Program-made: the position numbers and the translations under genes
Shown here: piece by piece, positions 12,891 through 23,400 of the stretch
Position numbering within the stretch: position 1 is the first letter of the stretch
How the letters are laid out: each line of letters begins with the position of its first letter
Assembly: GCA_013396915.1 (NCBI GenBank)
Contig: VWZL01001979.1
Span: 1,189,616 to 1,253,615 of the forward strand
DNA from: Stercorarius parasiticus
Lineage: Eukaryota > Chordata > Aves > Charadriiformes > Stercorariidae
Reading direction: 5' to 3'
DNA length: 64,000 bases
Notes under the pieces: model-generated
What the model was told of the DNA's origin: nothing
Seen by the model: the letters and a program-made list of their open reading frames with translations, nothing else
Databases searched by the model: none

Positions 12891-14320
12891 ATATATCTCA
12901 GTGCTTTGCTTTGCCCTCATGTTCTTTCTTACAAGCCTTGATGAAAATAGAATTAATTTCAAATTAATATGGAAAAATCAAAGATCATATACTTGCCAAG
13001 AGCTTCTTGCAGTTTTATATTCTAGATGTTTCAGGACAAAGCAAAATATAATTATTTCTTCCAAATATCCACATGCTTTATTCCTGATTTCTGCTCCTTT
13101 CCTCCTTTCCCCTCTCTCTTATGAAAGGCAAAAGATAAATACTCAGTTCTGCTTTTCAGGGTATTGCCAGTTTTTCACTGATAGAAATATTCAATGACAA
13201 AACAAGCAGAGGTGTTTTTCCAATATAGATTTTGGTACAGTTTCTCTCAAGAAATGATTTGCTTTGGAGTACTTTTTAGGTAGCTGCTAGTGGAATTCGG
13301 AGTTGTTTTCAATTTATTTTCCTGTAAACATTACTTTACCGGTAAAAAAGTGAAATAGTATTTTAGAATTGTTAACTCCTTGTTCCCAAGAAAGTAAGAT
13401 TTCATTTGTAGGTCAGTTTATTTGCCTATAAGAATAGCTACTTTACTGCTTGCATTTGAGAAGTCTTGCAATTTAGGCGTAGAAAACATTCTAAAGCAAG
13501 TCTTGTCTTTTTTCTCAACTGGCATAAAAATGAATGGAAATTTTCAATTTGAAAACTTCTAGTAAACAACACTTTCAATATTAATGTATTATGTGCCTAA
13601 AAATGAACCCTTTCGTCTTCTGGGTTTTCTTGAGTTTCTGAAAATGATTAACATGAAAGGAAGGATTTTAATCTAAAGAAGAAGCTGCAATGTCCTGGCA
13701 GTAGCCATTTTTTAAAACTCTCAACAGTTACACTGCTTTTAGTTTTCCTCTTGCAGATGGGGATGACAAACTGAGTCATCATGGTATATCATGCCAATAA
13801 CTTTGGAGGAGCTATTAAGATCTCAGTAGGAATTTTGCAATGGTTATATTGAAGCTTTTATTATCTCTATCATCATTACTGTTGTAAAGCATTTTATATA
13901 CTGTACAATCTTTTTATTTGAATTATTTCCATTGAAAGTATCAAATATCAAAACATAACCATCTCCCCCACAAAAAAACCCCCTTGAGCATGTGTTTTTG
14001 AAGTTGTAAATCAAACTAAGTGATACCTTATTTGTAACAAATTAATTCCTTAGAGATCAAATTACATTTGCACTTTTAATACTAGACAAAATACTTTTTA
14101 TACTGTTTATGGCTATGTCTTGCTGTCTATGTAAATCATAATTTATGTTTGCCAAGAGGAGCTAGAAATTGAAATAAATATGACAGAGAAAACATGGAAG
14201 AAAAAATACAGTCAGCAAGGATATTTTGCAGTTATGCCTGTGCACAGTAATATTGATGGCAGATAGAAAAATAGTGCTTAAGGAACATTACAAGAAAAAG
14301 CAAGTGTACAAATTTGTGTG
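12891..14320. other. AT-rich non-coding DNA
   Basis: No gene, RNA or repeat was recognised. The longest frame (12901-13197, 98 codons) has no family features. Confidence 0.6.
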
Positions 14321-14602
14321 CAAGGAGGATGAAGGAAATTATAGGCCCATCAGTCTTCCTTCAGTCCCTGGGAAAGTTATGGAATGAATCCTCCTGGGAG
14401 CTATCACAAGTAAAATGAACCATGTGATTGGGAAAAGGCAGCATGGATTCACCAAAGGCATATCATACTTGACAAAACTGATTGCCCTCTACGACAAAGT
14501 AACCTGCTCGGTTGATGAGGGGCAACAACATGGTTCTCAGTGTTTCTCAGGTGACACCTGGAGTGTCATGGAAAACATGAGCAGTAATGGATACAAGTTA
14601 CT
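14321..14602 (+). mobile_element. CR1 LINE, RT fragment, sense, left part
   Basis: Encodes a broken piece of CR1 ORF2. 'NYRPISL' is followed by a 'PGKVME' block, then 'QHGFTKG' and 'YDKVTCSVDEG', which are the finger and early palm blocks of the CR1 reverse transcriptase. Shortly after 'DEG' (about 14520) most of the RT is missing. The sequence resumes about 40 bases later in the region just upstream of the 3' end ('ggatacaagttact'). It is then interrupted at 14602 by an antisense LTR and continues at 15250. The internal deletion and stops make it inactive. Confidence 0.85.
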
Positions 14603-15249
14603 TGTTATGGCTTGAGAAACCCACACAAATTTATTGTTGTTTAGATGGTTATTCTATCACTCAATGACCCCTCCCCATCCAGGAAGGGGAATTGGGAAAA
14701 ACAGGGAAACCTGAGGCCTGAAATATAAACAGATTTAATAGAATAAGACTAGATAATTAACATTAATAACACTAAAGAACCAATATTGATACTGATACCA
14801 ATATAAAATATACAAGGCTTATACTCAGCCAATTATATCAGTAGGGAGCTGTGCGCTCCCAGCATTGGAAAGCAAATGTGGGACACTGTGAGGGCTATGG
14901 CTTCAGGAGGAAGAAAAGACCTCAGGGAATGGGCACTGGGGCAAGAAGTTCTCAGGATCGCAGCCATCACAGAAGAGAGAGAACTCCTCTGCAAACTTTC
15001 TAATTTATATTGAATGGACATTCATGGTATGAAATAATCATGTTGCCCAGCTTGGGTCAAGTGCCCAGGACTCGCTCCTCCTCATCCCTGCACCTGGCTA
15101 ACTCTAAAACACTGAGACCTTGAAACCCACATACCATTGCTGGCTATAAAGTAAATATTTTCATAACTTCAGACATTAGAATCCTCTAAAAGTGCAGGTA
15201 TCCTAGGCATTAGAAGATAAATTAGTCCTGTGTTTCTCAAACAGGGACA
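14603..15249 (-). mobile_element. ERVL-type solo LTR, antisense, inserted in CR1
   Basis: Read on the minus strand it opens with TGTCCCTGTTTGAG and ends with CTCAAGCCATAACA, giving TG...CA ends. The flanks TTACT (left) and TCACT (right) match at four of five bases, as expected of an old 5-bp target-site duplication. The CR1 sequence resumes in register on both sides, which defines the insertion cleanly. The content fits avian ERVL-like LTRs by memory. No internal retroviral sequence is present. Confidence 0.75.
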
Positions 15250-15550
15250 TCACTGCAGAGTAGATTCTGATTGGACACAAGAGGAAAATTTTTCACAATG
15301 AGAACAGTCAGCCCTTGGAATAATCTCCCCAGGGCAGTGGTGGATTCCTCAACATTGGACACTTTTAAGATTCAGATGGACAGGGTGCGGGGTCATGTTG
15401 CCTAGACTGTGTTTTTGCCAAGGAAGGTTAGACCAGATGATCCTTGAGGTCCCTTCCAGTTTGTTATTCTATAACTCTATGATTAAGATTCTATGAATTC
15501 TATGAATTTTCTATGAATTTATAATTCTATGATTTTATGATTCTATGAAT
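15250..15550 (+). mobile_element. CR1 LINE, 3' end and microsatellite tail
   Basis: Continuation of the CR1 from 14602. It encodes remnants of the ORF2 C-terminus ('NNLPRAVVDS'-like), then the 'gatgatccttgaggtcccttcc' 3'-end block. From about 15468 it runs into a degenerate, expanded ATTCTATG/ATTCTATGA tail that reaches about 15550. The tail sets the sense orientation. Confidence 0.85.
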
Positions 15551-15759
15551 TTTTTTAGCATGACATTCAGAATCCTTTTATAGACAAAAGGAAAGACACC
15601 ATTTATTTAGAGTCAAGAATTTATTTTAGACAAATCAGTGTTTTCACAACTGAATAGTCCAAACTGCCTGATTAGAAAAAGAAGCCTAATTAATATTATG
15701 TTTAAAATTTTTAAACAGAACATCCTTCAAACCTGCTACCATCTACCCGTTTTCTTTCA

Positions 15760-15765
15760 TTTAAT
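15760..15765 (-). terminator. candidate poly(A) signal ATTAAA
   Basis: ATTAAA on the minus strand, about 115 bases downstream of the stop codon of the exon-like segment 15881-15968. It counts only if that segment is a real terminal exon; hexamers like this are common in AT-rich DNA. Confidence 0.15.
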
Positions 15766-15880
15766 GCTTACACAGCCAGTATACTTCTGAGTCCCAAAGT
15801 CAGCACTTCCCTAAGAAGAAGGGAGGAGGTGGTTATGATGAACTATATCCTAAGGTCTTCATTTTGGGAGTGTCATACTA

Positions 15881-15968
15881 TTAAGAGGTGATTTCTTCTC
15901 TTTTGGCCTTGGGTCTGTCCTTCTCCTGAATCACCAGCTGCAGCTTGGCAGCGGCCTCCAGAGGGGAG
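15881..15968 (-). CDS. exon-like segment, possible terminal coding exon
   Basis: On the minus strand a pyrimidine-rich ATTTTCCTTCAG acceptor directly precedes an 88-base block. The block reads as 28 codons and then TAA, with an average-looking, charged, helix-prone peptide (SPLEAAAKLQLV in the first half, QEKDRPKAKREEITS after the next residue). It lies in an isolated GC-richer patch (15900-16080) within AT-rich DNA. A candidate ATTAAA signal lies about 115 bases downstream. I do not recognise the protein. It could be the last exon of a gene extending toward higher coordinates, an alternative exon, or chance. There is no neighbouring exon that I can identify. Confidence 0.3.
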
Positions 15969-15969
15969 C

Positions 15970-17758
15970 TGAAGGAAAATCAGGGGAGGCAGCAGTCACT
16001 GGGCCCCAGTGCGGGAGTTAAACCAGCCAAACCCAGCTTAGGCCAAAGTGAAGCTGAGCATCTGCACTGCCAGGTCTTCACAGAGCCTTTACTGTTTTCA
16101 TAGTAATAGTGAAAGTCATATTTATCAGGCTACAGTAAGTGCATTACTGTAGTGCAATACTGTATGCATTACTATGGAAAGATTGGATAATGAAAAGATG
16201 TTTTTAATCATGATAGGTGTTAAAAACTTGCAAACACAAATGAAAGATTATAAGTTTGTAAATCTGCTAGGGATAATGGCTAGAAAGTTTGAGAGGAAGA
16301 AGAAAGTAAATAAGTCTTTCAGAAAAACAATTTCCTGAGACCAAGAAGGAAAAGCTTTTGAAAACCCACTGCTTTGGGCATTCAAAACAAAATTTGATCA
16401 AGTACTACCGTAGTATTAAATAAAAAATAATCAAATGCCTATGAGTATACATGGACATGTGTCCTTGTCAGTGAATATTTTCAAATGTGTGAATATTTTC
16501 AAAAAATAAAATTCTTCATTAGCAAAGAGATAGATTAGACAACATAAAGAATCTTTTAATCTCTGTTTTATGTGATTTTCTTCTAGTCTGCACTTTAATG
16601 AGCTCTTATTTATCACCCCAGCATTAATTTAGAGGTTGTTAAATAATTACAGTACAATTGATGAAGTAAACACAGTATACAATTAGAAAAAGGATTATTA
16701 CATGGTCATGAAAGGTCCATTTTAAATGTATGGCTGTATAACAAGAAGCATAATTTCATTTCTATCATTAACAATTTCTGTCTTTTATATTCACCTTTCT
16801 TGCTATCCTCTTATTTATCTTATCATAAGTTTGGCTCAAATCACTCAACTGAACACACATAGGCCCTTTTAAGATGCTATAGGTTATTTTACTTGATTTC
16901 CAGCCTTACCAGAAGACCATAACTCCTGTAAAACCCAGTCATCTGTCAGTCATATAGCAATGTCTTGCATATCTTAAGGTATCTCAAATGGCACTAGACA
17001 TTTACATTCAGATGACTGAATAAAACACTTTATGCCATGTTGGAAACTGCATATAAAAGAAAAAAAATCCATTCAGAAATAAGAGTAAAGTAGTGCAGAC
17101 GTTATAAACCTGCAGACTCTTCCAAAGGCTCTGGTTATTCAGACACAGGAGTGAGAGAGGCTTACTGATGTTTACATTTTAAATACACTGAAGTTTATAC
17201 CTTATTTATAAAAGAAGACTTTCTAAAAATACCTTTTGAGGGGAAGACATTATTAAACTGAGAAATATTAAGGAACCAACAAAATAAGGAAGCTTGAACT
17301 CTTCCTTCCTCTGTAAATTGCAAATATTGAGTTCCCAAAGCAGACACAATGAAAGAGAATCGTAAACCAGGCCTATATTATTAATCCATGAAAATCATAC
17401 ACTCTTTGATTTTAGTACTCAAAGAAGCAAAGAAATGTTTGGTTAAAAGTGGATTCCGTAGAATCCAAATGTAATTTAGAGGCTTACAGACAAAATAGAT
17501 ATACTACTATGGTTCCTTCAGTAAGTGACTGTTTATTTGTTATGAAATGTCTGTGATATTTCATAAAATTTTGCTCTGTTTTTTTTTGCTGCATATAACA
17601 AGGCTATATATTCACTTCTCTTACACTAACAGACATTTGTGGTGTCAGTGTCCAGCTGAAATTATTAACTTATTCAACTAGTGGCTATATATACATATTT
17701 TCCCCAATGTCATTTTTCAGCTACTGAATCTTTAGAACAGTATGCCCTAGTATAATAA
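15970..17758. other. AT-rich non-coding DNA
   Basis: Apart from the GC-rich patch up to about 16080 that goes with the exon-like segment, no gene or repeat was recognised. Confidence 0.6.
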
Positions 17759-17889
17759 TATCCCTGTCTCTATCTCAACCCATGAGCTTTTTCATTCTGG
17801 TTCTTCTTATTTTCTCCCCTCATTCTACTGAAGAGAGTGAGCAGGTGGCTGGATGGGAGTTTGGCTCTTACCAAGCCTAATTCACCACA
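17759..17889 (+). mobile_element. LTR 3'-end fragment
   Basis: Keeps the order of the 3' end of common avian LTRs: 'tatctcaacccatgagc', a pyrimidine tract with 'ttttctcccctcat', 'gagtgagcaggtggctg', and an end at 'caccaca'. The upstream part of the LTR is not recognisable. The 3' ends of this type at 17889 and 21586 are similar but not identical. Confidence 0.65.
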
Positions 17890-20800
17890 ACTTTTTCAAG
17901 GAGCTGGCTCTGGAACAGGAAACAGGCAGGGCAGGGTTGGGTTTATATGCAAAACACTAAGTAGTCAGACCCTCAGAAGTACATATTTCTACAGAAGCTA
18001 GAAAAAATTATAAGCCTTTTTGCAAGTTACAGCTTCTTTGAGTAAGAGTTTATCAATACTGGTATGGTACTGGAAGTCAACGATTCAATTATAAGTAATA
18101 CAGAATGTTGTGTAATTATGTTTCAAAGGTTGTATTCTTTTTTCGTACTCTCATCTCACTGTGAACTAGCTCATAATATATGAGCAAAAAAAATATGAAA
18201 TCATCTTTTAGTAAAAGTTAGTAGGAAAAGGAGAGGCGGAAAGAGTGACTGGACACACTTTTACCTGGTGTATTGGGTGCTGGTCTGGGAAGAAATATTG
18301 GATTCATCTCCCTGTCTTCTTTCTCATAAATTAAATGCATACATTTTCAGAGCACATGGTGTGAAACAAAGTTATGTCTTTTTCTTCCAGCCTCATTTGG
18401 TTGTAGAGTAAAGGTATAATTGACTTTCTACTTTTATGGCCACGTGGCATGCATTTCCAGCTAACCAAAAGCGCTTTTTTTGACAAGAAAGCTCTTCTAA
18501 AATTCCTTCCAGTCAGCTATCTAGATGTTCATCCTTCCCCTGAGACTTATAGTTTCATATTGTTGCACACTATGAATCTTCCCCTTCCGAAGTAACTCGT
18601 TAATCCTTAGCCTATTACAATGAAAGTAGGCATACCTACTAGATGAATTTTTTAATCAGCTCCATGGGTTTGTCCCGGATTGGGGTCCTTAAATAGAATT
18701 TGGCAATGATACATAAAAACTGTACTATGAAGGATTTAGGTCAAACTATGGTTTCTAAATGGTACTCTTTTGTAGACAAAATATCTTCAGGAACTAGGGA
18801 CACTATTAGGCAAATCAGATCTGCAAATCTTAAGGTTTCTAGGTCCCTCCAAGGATGTCGTTCTAGATTGCTGTCCTGGACACAAGCATCTAAATTCTGT
18901 CTATATCTCAATTTAGAAAGTTTGGATATTGGTTTATGACACCTTTTTGCAAGTCTCTGACTAGAATCTTGTCTTCCTCAATCTGCTGAATAGCATCCTC
19001 AGAAGGCAGGATTTATAAGCATTTTCCTTTAGTTTGTGGGAACCAATATGTAATATTGCAATCTGCTTTTCTCCCAGTCACAAAAACCCATCACCTGTTC
19101 AAGAGAATCCCAAAACCTTCAAAAGAAGGCTAGCTTTTAATCTGAAAGAATGGGGGAAAAAAATAGGGGCTTAAGAAAGAGGCATGTTATTTTTTTCATG
19201 GCATGACCAGAATATTCTATCCATTTCTGCAACTTCAGTTCACTTCCAGAGGACTTCAACACATCAGTGAGGATATAGCAATTCTTGTAGATTAAACAAA
19301 CTTAACTAATCATTGTATCTACAAATCAGTATAACTTTCTTTAGACTTTTTCTTATATATGTAAGATGGGTCTTGATGCATGGTCTTCTCCCAGGGTGAA
19401 ACATCTAGATGCTGTGATACTATCAACAGTAATCAACAACAAATATCAATAATGTTGACATTGTTATTACCAATCACATTGTTATTGTCTTCACATGGAA
19501 AAGGTTCACACGATTAATAATCACATTCTTAAAACACATTCCATTAGACGTATCTAAGTACCTCATACATATATACCAGATTTTGACTTTTAATTGCTAT
19601 CTGTAGAAATGTTTTTCAAAATGAGTTAGAAAAATTAATTCTGCCTCACTGATTTTAATAAAGGTGGAAGAATTATTTTATATTATTTATTTAGATGATT
19701 TTTAGTCTGTAAAGGAACATTAGATGAAACTAGAATTGCATCTGAATATCTGATTTATCTTGATTTGTATTCTTACTTTCACATGAAAATCCCTTTCAAG
19801 TATTCTCAACACTCCTCTTGCTAATCCTTAGTAAATTAATATAGAGTTAGTTACTATCCTTTATCTCCAAGCTGAATTAGCAAAATTAACATTTATAGCA
19901 ACCATTAAATTTGATTATAAATAAGCATACTTTACAGATAGCAGTTTCAAATCAAACTGTCTTTGTCTTATTTAGCATTTACTAATTGTCACTCTATAAA
20001 ACCAATATTTGTAAAATAAACAGTTCTGCTCAATTTAACTTCATTAATTATGCACTGCATAATTATGCCTTTCTCCCTTGAAAGAAGCAATAGTGGTAGA
20101 AAACAGGAGTCGCAAGTCTTTCCATGTCAAGAAAAGTGCTAGTAATGAAGCTACCTAATAGCAATGATGACTTAACCATTCACAGATCTTTTTTATTATT
20201 TCTATTAAAAATAAAGCATTACTTCATTTCCATTTTGTTTTACCTACAGCAATTTCCTTCATGAAGACATTAACATTTTGAGTCTATATTTAAAAACACC
20301 TTACAACAAACAACCAATCTCATTTGAAGTTGCTGGCTTTCAGCTTTTTGCTCACCATTCATATGCATTTAAATAGTTTTTACATTAATTAAAAAATCAT
20401 CTTATGAAAAATTATTCTGTTAATAATTTACAGATAAAAAGTTATCAAATTATGAGTAAATTAAAAGTGCATTAGGAAGATGTTAATCAGATGAAGGTCA
20501 GTGAAAGCCCCTAATGCATACTTTAGTGAAGTCTTCTTTTGATCTATGTGTAAATTACAAGGATTATGTAATTTAAGTGAAAATCTGATTAATTGGTCTA
20601 GGTCTTTAGATATATATTATTTTCACAGCTGCACTTTGCGGTGGGAAATTTATAACATGCAAAGGAAAGAAATATCTTGCTCTATAGTTTTGTGTACCAA
20701 TATGTGAACATGTTTACTCTTCCTCTAGATACAAGACAGAACATGATGAAATTCTAGGATCTCAGAAAGATTTAGGTAAGTATTCAGCAGATGATAAATA

Positions 20801-21270
20801 AAATGTCTTTTTCTTTCCTGATTTGCCAAAACTTGTGACAAGTTTCTGAAAACAAAAAAAAACACCAAAAACCGACAAAAACCTTGTCCGTGTATGCAAA
20901 AAACTATTTCCATTTTTTCCATTGGAACAGAAATAGTTGTTCTCAGACACAGTTATATAGCTGTCTGCTATGTATGGAAAAAAAGCAAGGAAAGATGCCA
21001 GATCACAAAGGGATAGCTGTCAGAATACATGTGTTCAACAGATTTGTGTCTTTTATCTCTCCAGCCAAACTATATTTCCAAAAACAGAGATAAAGGACAT
21101 AGAAAAGGGTGGATGGAAGTGTCAATGCGCAAGAAAGAAAAAGCCAAAATCTCTTCAACAGAGCTATCTATAGACAGCGCAGCCAACTCTAGAATAAATA
21201 GATAAGTGTTTGCCTTCTGGAATCAACTCTATGCAGAAAGCATAGGGAAAAGAACTGATTGCCCTGTTGC
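17890..21270. other. AT-rich non-coding DNA
   Basis: No gene was recognised. The segment 20440-20640 is repeat-free with several AATTA/ATTAAT cores and looks like possible conserved non-coding sequence (impression only). A 41-base word at 19738-19778 recurs at 21346-21386 inside the next LTR. Confidence 0.55.
19738..19778 (+). repeat. 41-bp repeat, copy 1
   Basis: Matches 21346-21386 at 38 of 41 positions, same strand, about 1.6 kb apart. This copy lies in unremarkable AT-rich DNA; the other lies in the gap of an internally deleted LTR. Confidence 0.8.
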
Positions 21271-21586
21271 TGCACTGGACTGGGTTTACACGGCAAGGTT
21301 TTGGGGGGCAAAGGCAGTAGGGAGAGAGGCCTGCAGCTACCCCATGCATCTGAATATCTGAATTCTTTTGATTTGTATTCTTACTTATACTTACTTAAAG
21401 GAGCAATAAAATAACTTTCCCTGTTGAGTCCGTTTGCCTGTGATGGTACCTGGTAAGTGATTTTCCTGTCTTTATCTCAACCCACTAGTTTTTTTATCTT
21501 ATTTTCACACCTTTTCCTGTTGAGGAGGGGACATGAGAGGTCTGCTGGGTGAGCACCTGGCAGCCAGCCAAAGTCAACCCACCACA
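21271..21586 (+). mobile_element. internally deleted solo LTR
   Basis: The left end has the start of the common avian LTR ('ctgggtttacacggcaagg', 21280-21298). The right end has its 3' part: 'aataaaataactttccc', 'gttgagtccgtttgcctgtg', 'tatctcaacccacta', 'gtgagcacctggcagcc', and 'caacccaccaca' at 21586. The several hundred bases that normally lie between are missing and replaced by about 60 bases that include the 41-bp repeat. It is the same LTR type as the pair at 32035-33528. Confidence 0.75.
21346..21386 (+). repeat. 41-bp repeat, copy 2, at LTR deletion junction
   Basis: 38 of 41 bases match 19738-19778. It sits where the middle of the LTR is deleted, so it may be filler DNA copied from nearby during repair. 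Alternatively both copies come from an unrecognised repeat. Confidence 0.75.
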
Positions 21587-22299
21587 CGCACTTTGCAGTA
21601 AAATGTCTGCAGTATAGTCACAATCTTGTCCCTACCACATTAAGTTACTACATGGTCTTATATAGCATATAATCTACATATACCAGGCATAATTTACGGT
21701 TATCTTTTCATTTTTCCAGTGTCCCCAGATCACAAATAATGAAGATTACTAAGAACCTAAAAAGACCATAATGAGGTACAAGTCAATCCAGAATCATCTT
21801 AACAGAACAGAAAGAGTACCTCAAGCTATAGTAGTTTTGTTTCTTATCACTTTCTCCAACAGAAGGACAGTCACACTCATACAGTTCTATTTGTACAAAA
21901 TGAGGAGGTAAGATACAGATATAGAATGCAAATAGAAAATTCTTGTGAATTATGTTTTACCACAGTTTTGAGAGCTAAGTTCTAGCTTCCTGCAAGAAAA
22001 AGCAAACTCTGAAGAAAAAATATGAAGTTTTTTTTCTCTGTTACTAACAACCTGATGATCGAGAGAGTCAGCAAAAGGATAATAAAATGAAATATTAGGG
22101 AGAGACTGAACGCAGCTGCCTGACAGAGCTGAGGCTGCCACAGCTCCATGACCTAGGTCCAACTAGTAATGAGGCTGAACATGTATTCCTGGTGGGCACG
22201 TGCACAGACAGAATGTATGCAACAAATATATAAATATACAATTTTTTATACATATAGACACAGCTGACAACATACATCAACACAGGCATTCGCACTCAC
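21587..22299. other. AT-rich non-coding DNA
   Basis: No gene or repeat was recognised. A CA-rich stretch starts near 22256. Confidence 0.55.
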
Positions 22300-23400
22300 A
22301 CAGACACAAAATGCACAAGGGCCTCATGCTTTTGCTTTCTCTGGCTGGTCAGGATGAAGGTCTGTTAGTGGGAAATATGTATAATGTGGATCCCTCCAGC
22401 AATTTCACTCACACACTCAGTGTGCCCAGTAGCTGCCCTTGAATGCCAGTCTCCCCCATTGCTGGCACCTAGTCATACAAGCCTGAAGGGCCACACCACC
22501 TCTACAGTTGCTGGTACAGGCTGCCATGCACACACACAGAGAACTGGCTGATACTACCCTTGTCCCCCAAAGCCGGTCCTTACCATCGTCTTACCTTTGG
22601 AAATAATCCCTCACGAGGTCCTCCCCTGGTTCCCAGGCCACATCATCTACTTGCTAGCTTGTCCAGCTAGACTTTTGCTGATGCTCCCACGTTCATGCAC
22701 ACTCAGTCCAGGTGCTGCTCCATGGACAAACAGGCCCCTCGGACAAGGGGGTCTCACTCCAGCTGCCTGCACTCAGACCTCCATACACACAAAAGGGAGA
22801 CCCTCAGGCAAGAAAAAAGTTAGAAATGGAGTTTAACAAGGAGGGAAAACAGACTGTGCTGATTGACATGAGTCACAGACAGACAAATGTACTGAGCAAT
22901 CTCTGTCGACATGTGACAGACCCCTTTCATCCCCTTATCCTTCTCTTTTCCCATGCTTTTTCCTCCCCAAACCCAGATCCCTCCCTTTGTCTGGCCTTAG
23001 TTTCTCCCCTACACATCCCATAATACATCTTGTGCAATCCCAAAATATTCTTCCCCTGCATCCCATAATGTGTCCCATACCCAACTGCAGTTGCCCCCTC
23101 TTTGTTTGAAAGGTCTTCCAGTGTTAACTCATTGTGGTGGGTGTTGCAACTGGATACTGGGGCTGAGGCTCCCCTGGGACAGCCCTGGGAGGGGCCTGAA
23201 CAGACAGTCCCTTTCTCTGAGTCTTTAATTTGGGTTCACACCTGCCTTTGGGCTCTTTGCTCCTCTGGACTTGGGGAGATCAGTCTTTGATGGGCTGATG
23301 GCTCCTGGGATGGGCCTAGGAGGAACTGAGAGAGGGTTTTACTTGGCCTTCCCCCACCTGCCATTTTCTCTGTGTGCTCCTTTGTGAAAGTTCAGGTGAG
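22300..23400. other. GC-rich island, possible unrecognised repeat
   Basis: Markedly richer in C and G than its flanks, with CACACA runs and many CCC/GGG words. 23100-23390 ('aaaggtcttccagtg' through 'ctgtgtgctcctttg') resembles dispersed avian LTR sequence that I half recognise. I see no coding signature: the frames (103 codons at 22712-23023 at most) are compositionally biased. Confidence 0.35.

Noticed and set aside
15481..15550. Tandem ATTCTATG-like units, at first sight a short repeat array
   Set aside because: This is the expanded 3' tail of the CR1, not a CRISPR or satellite array.
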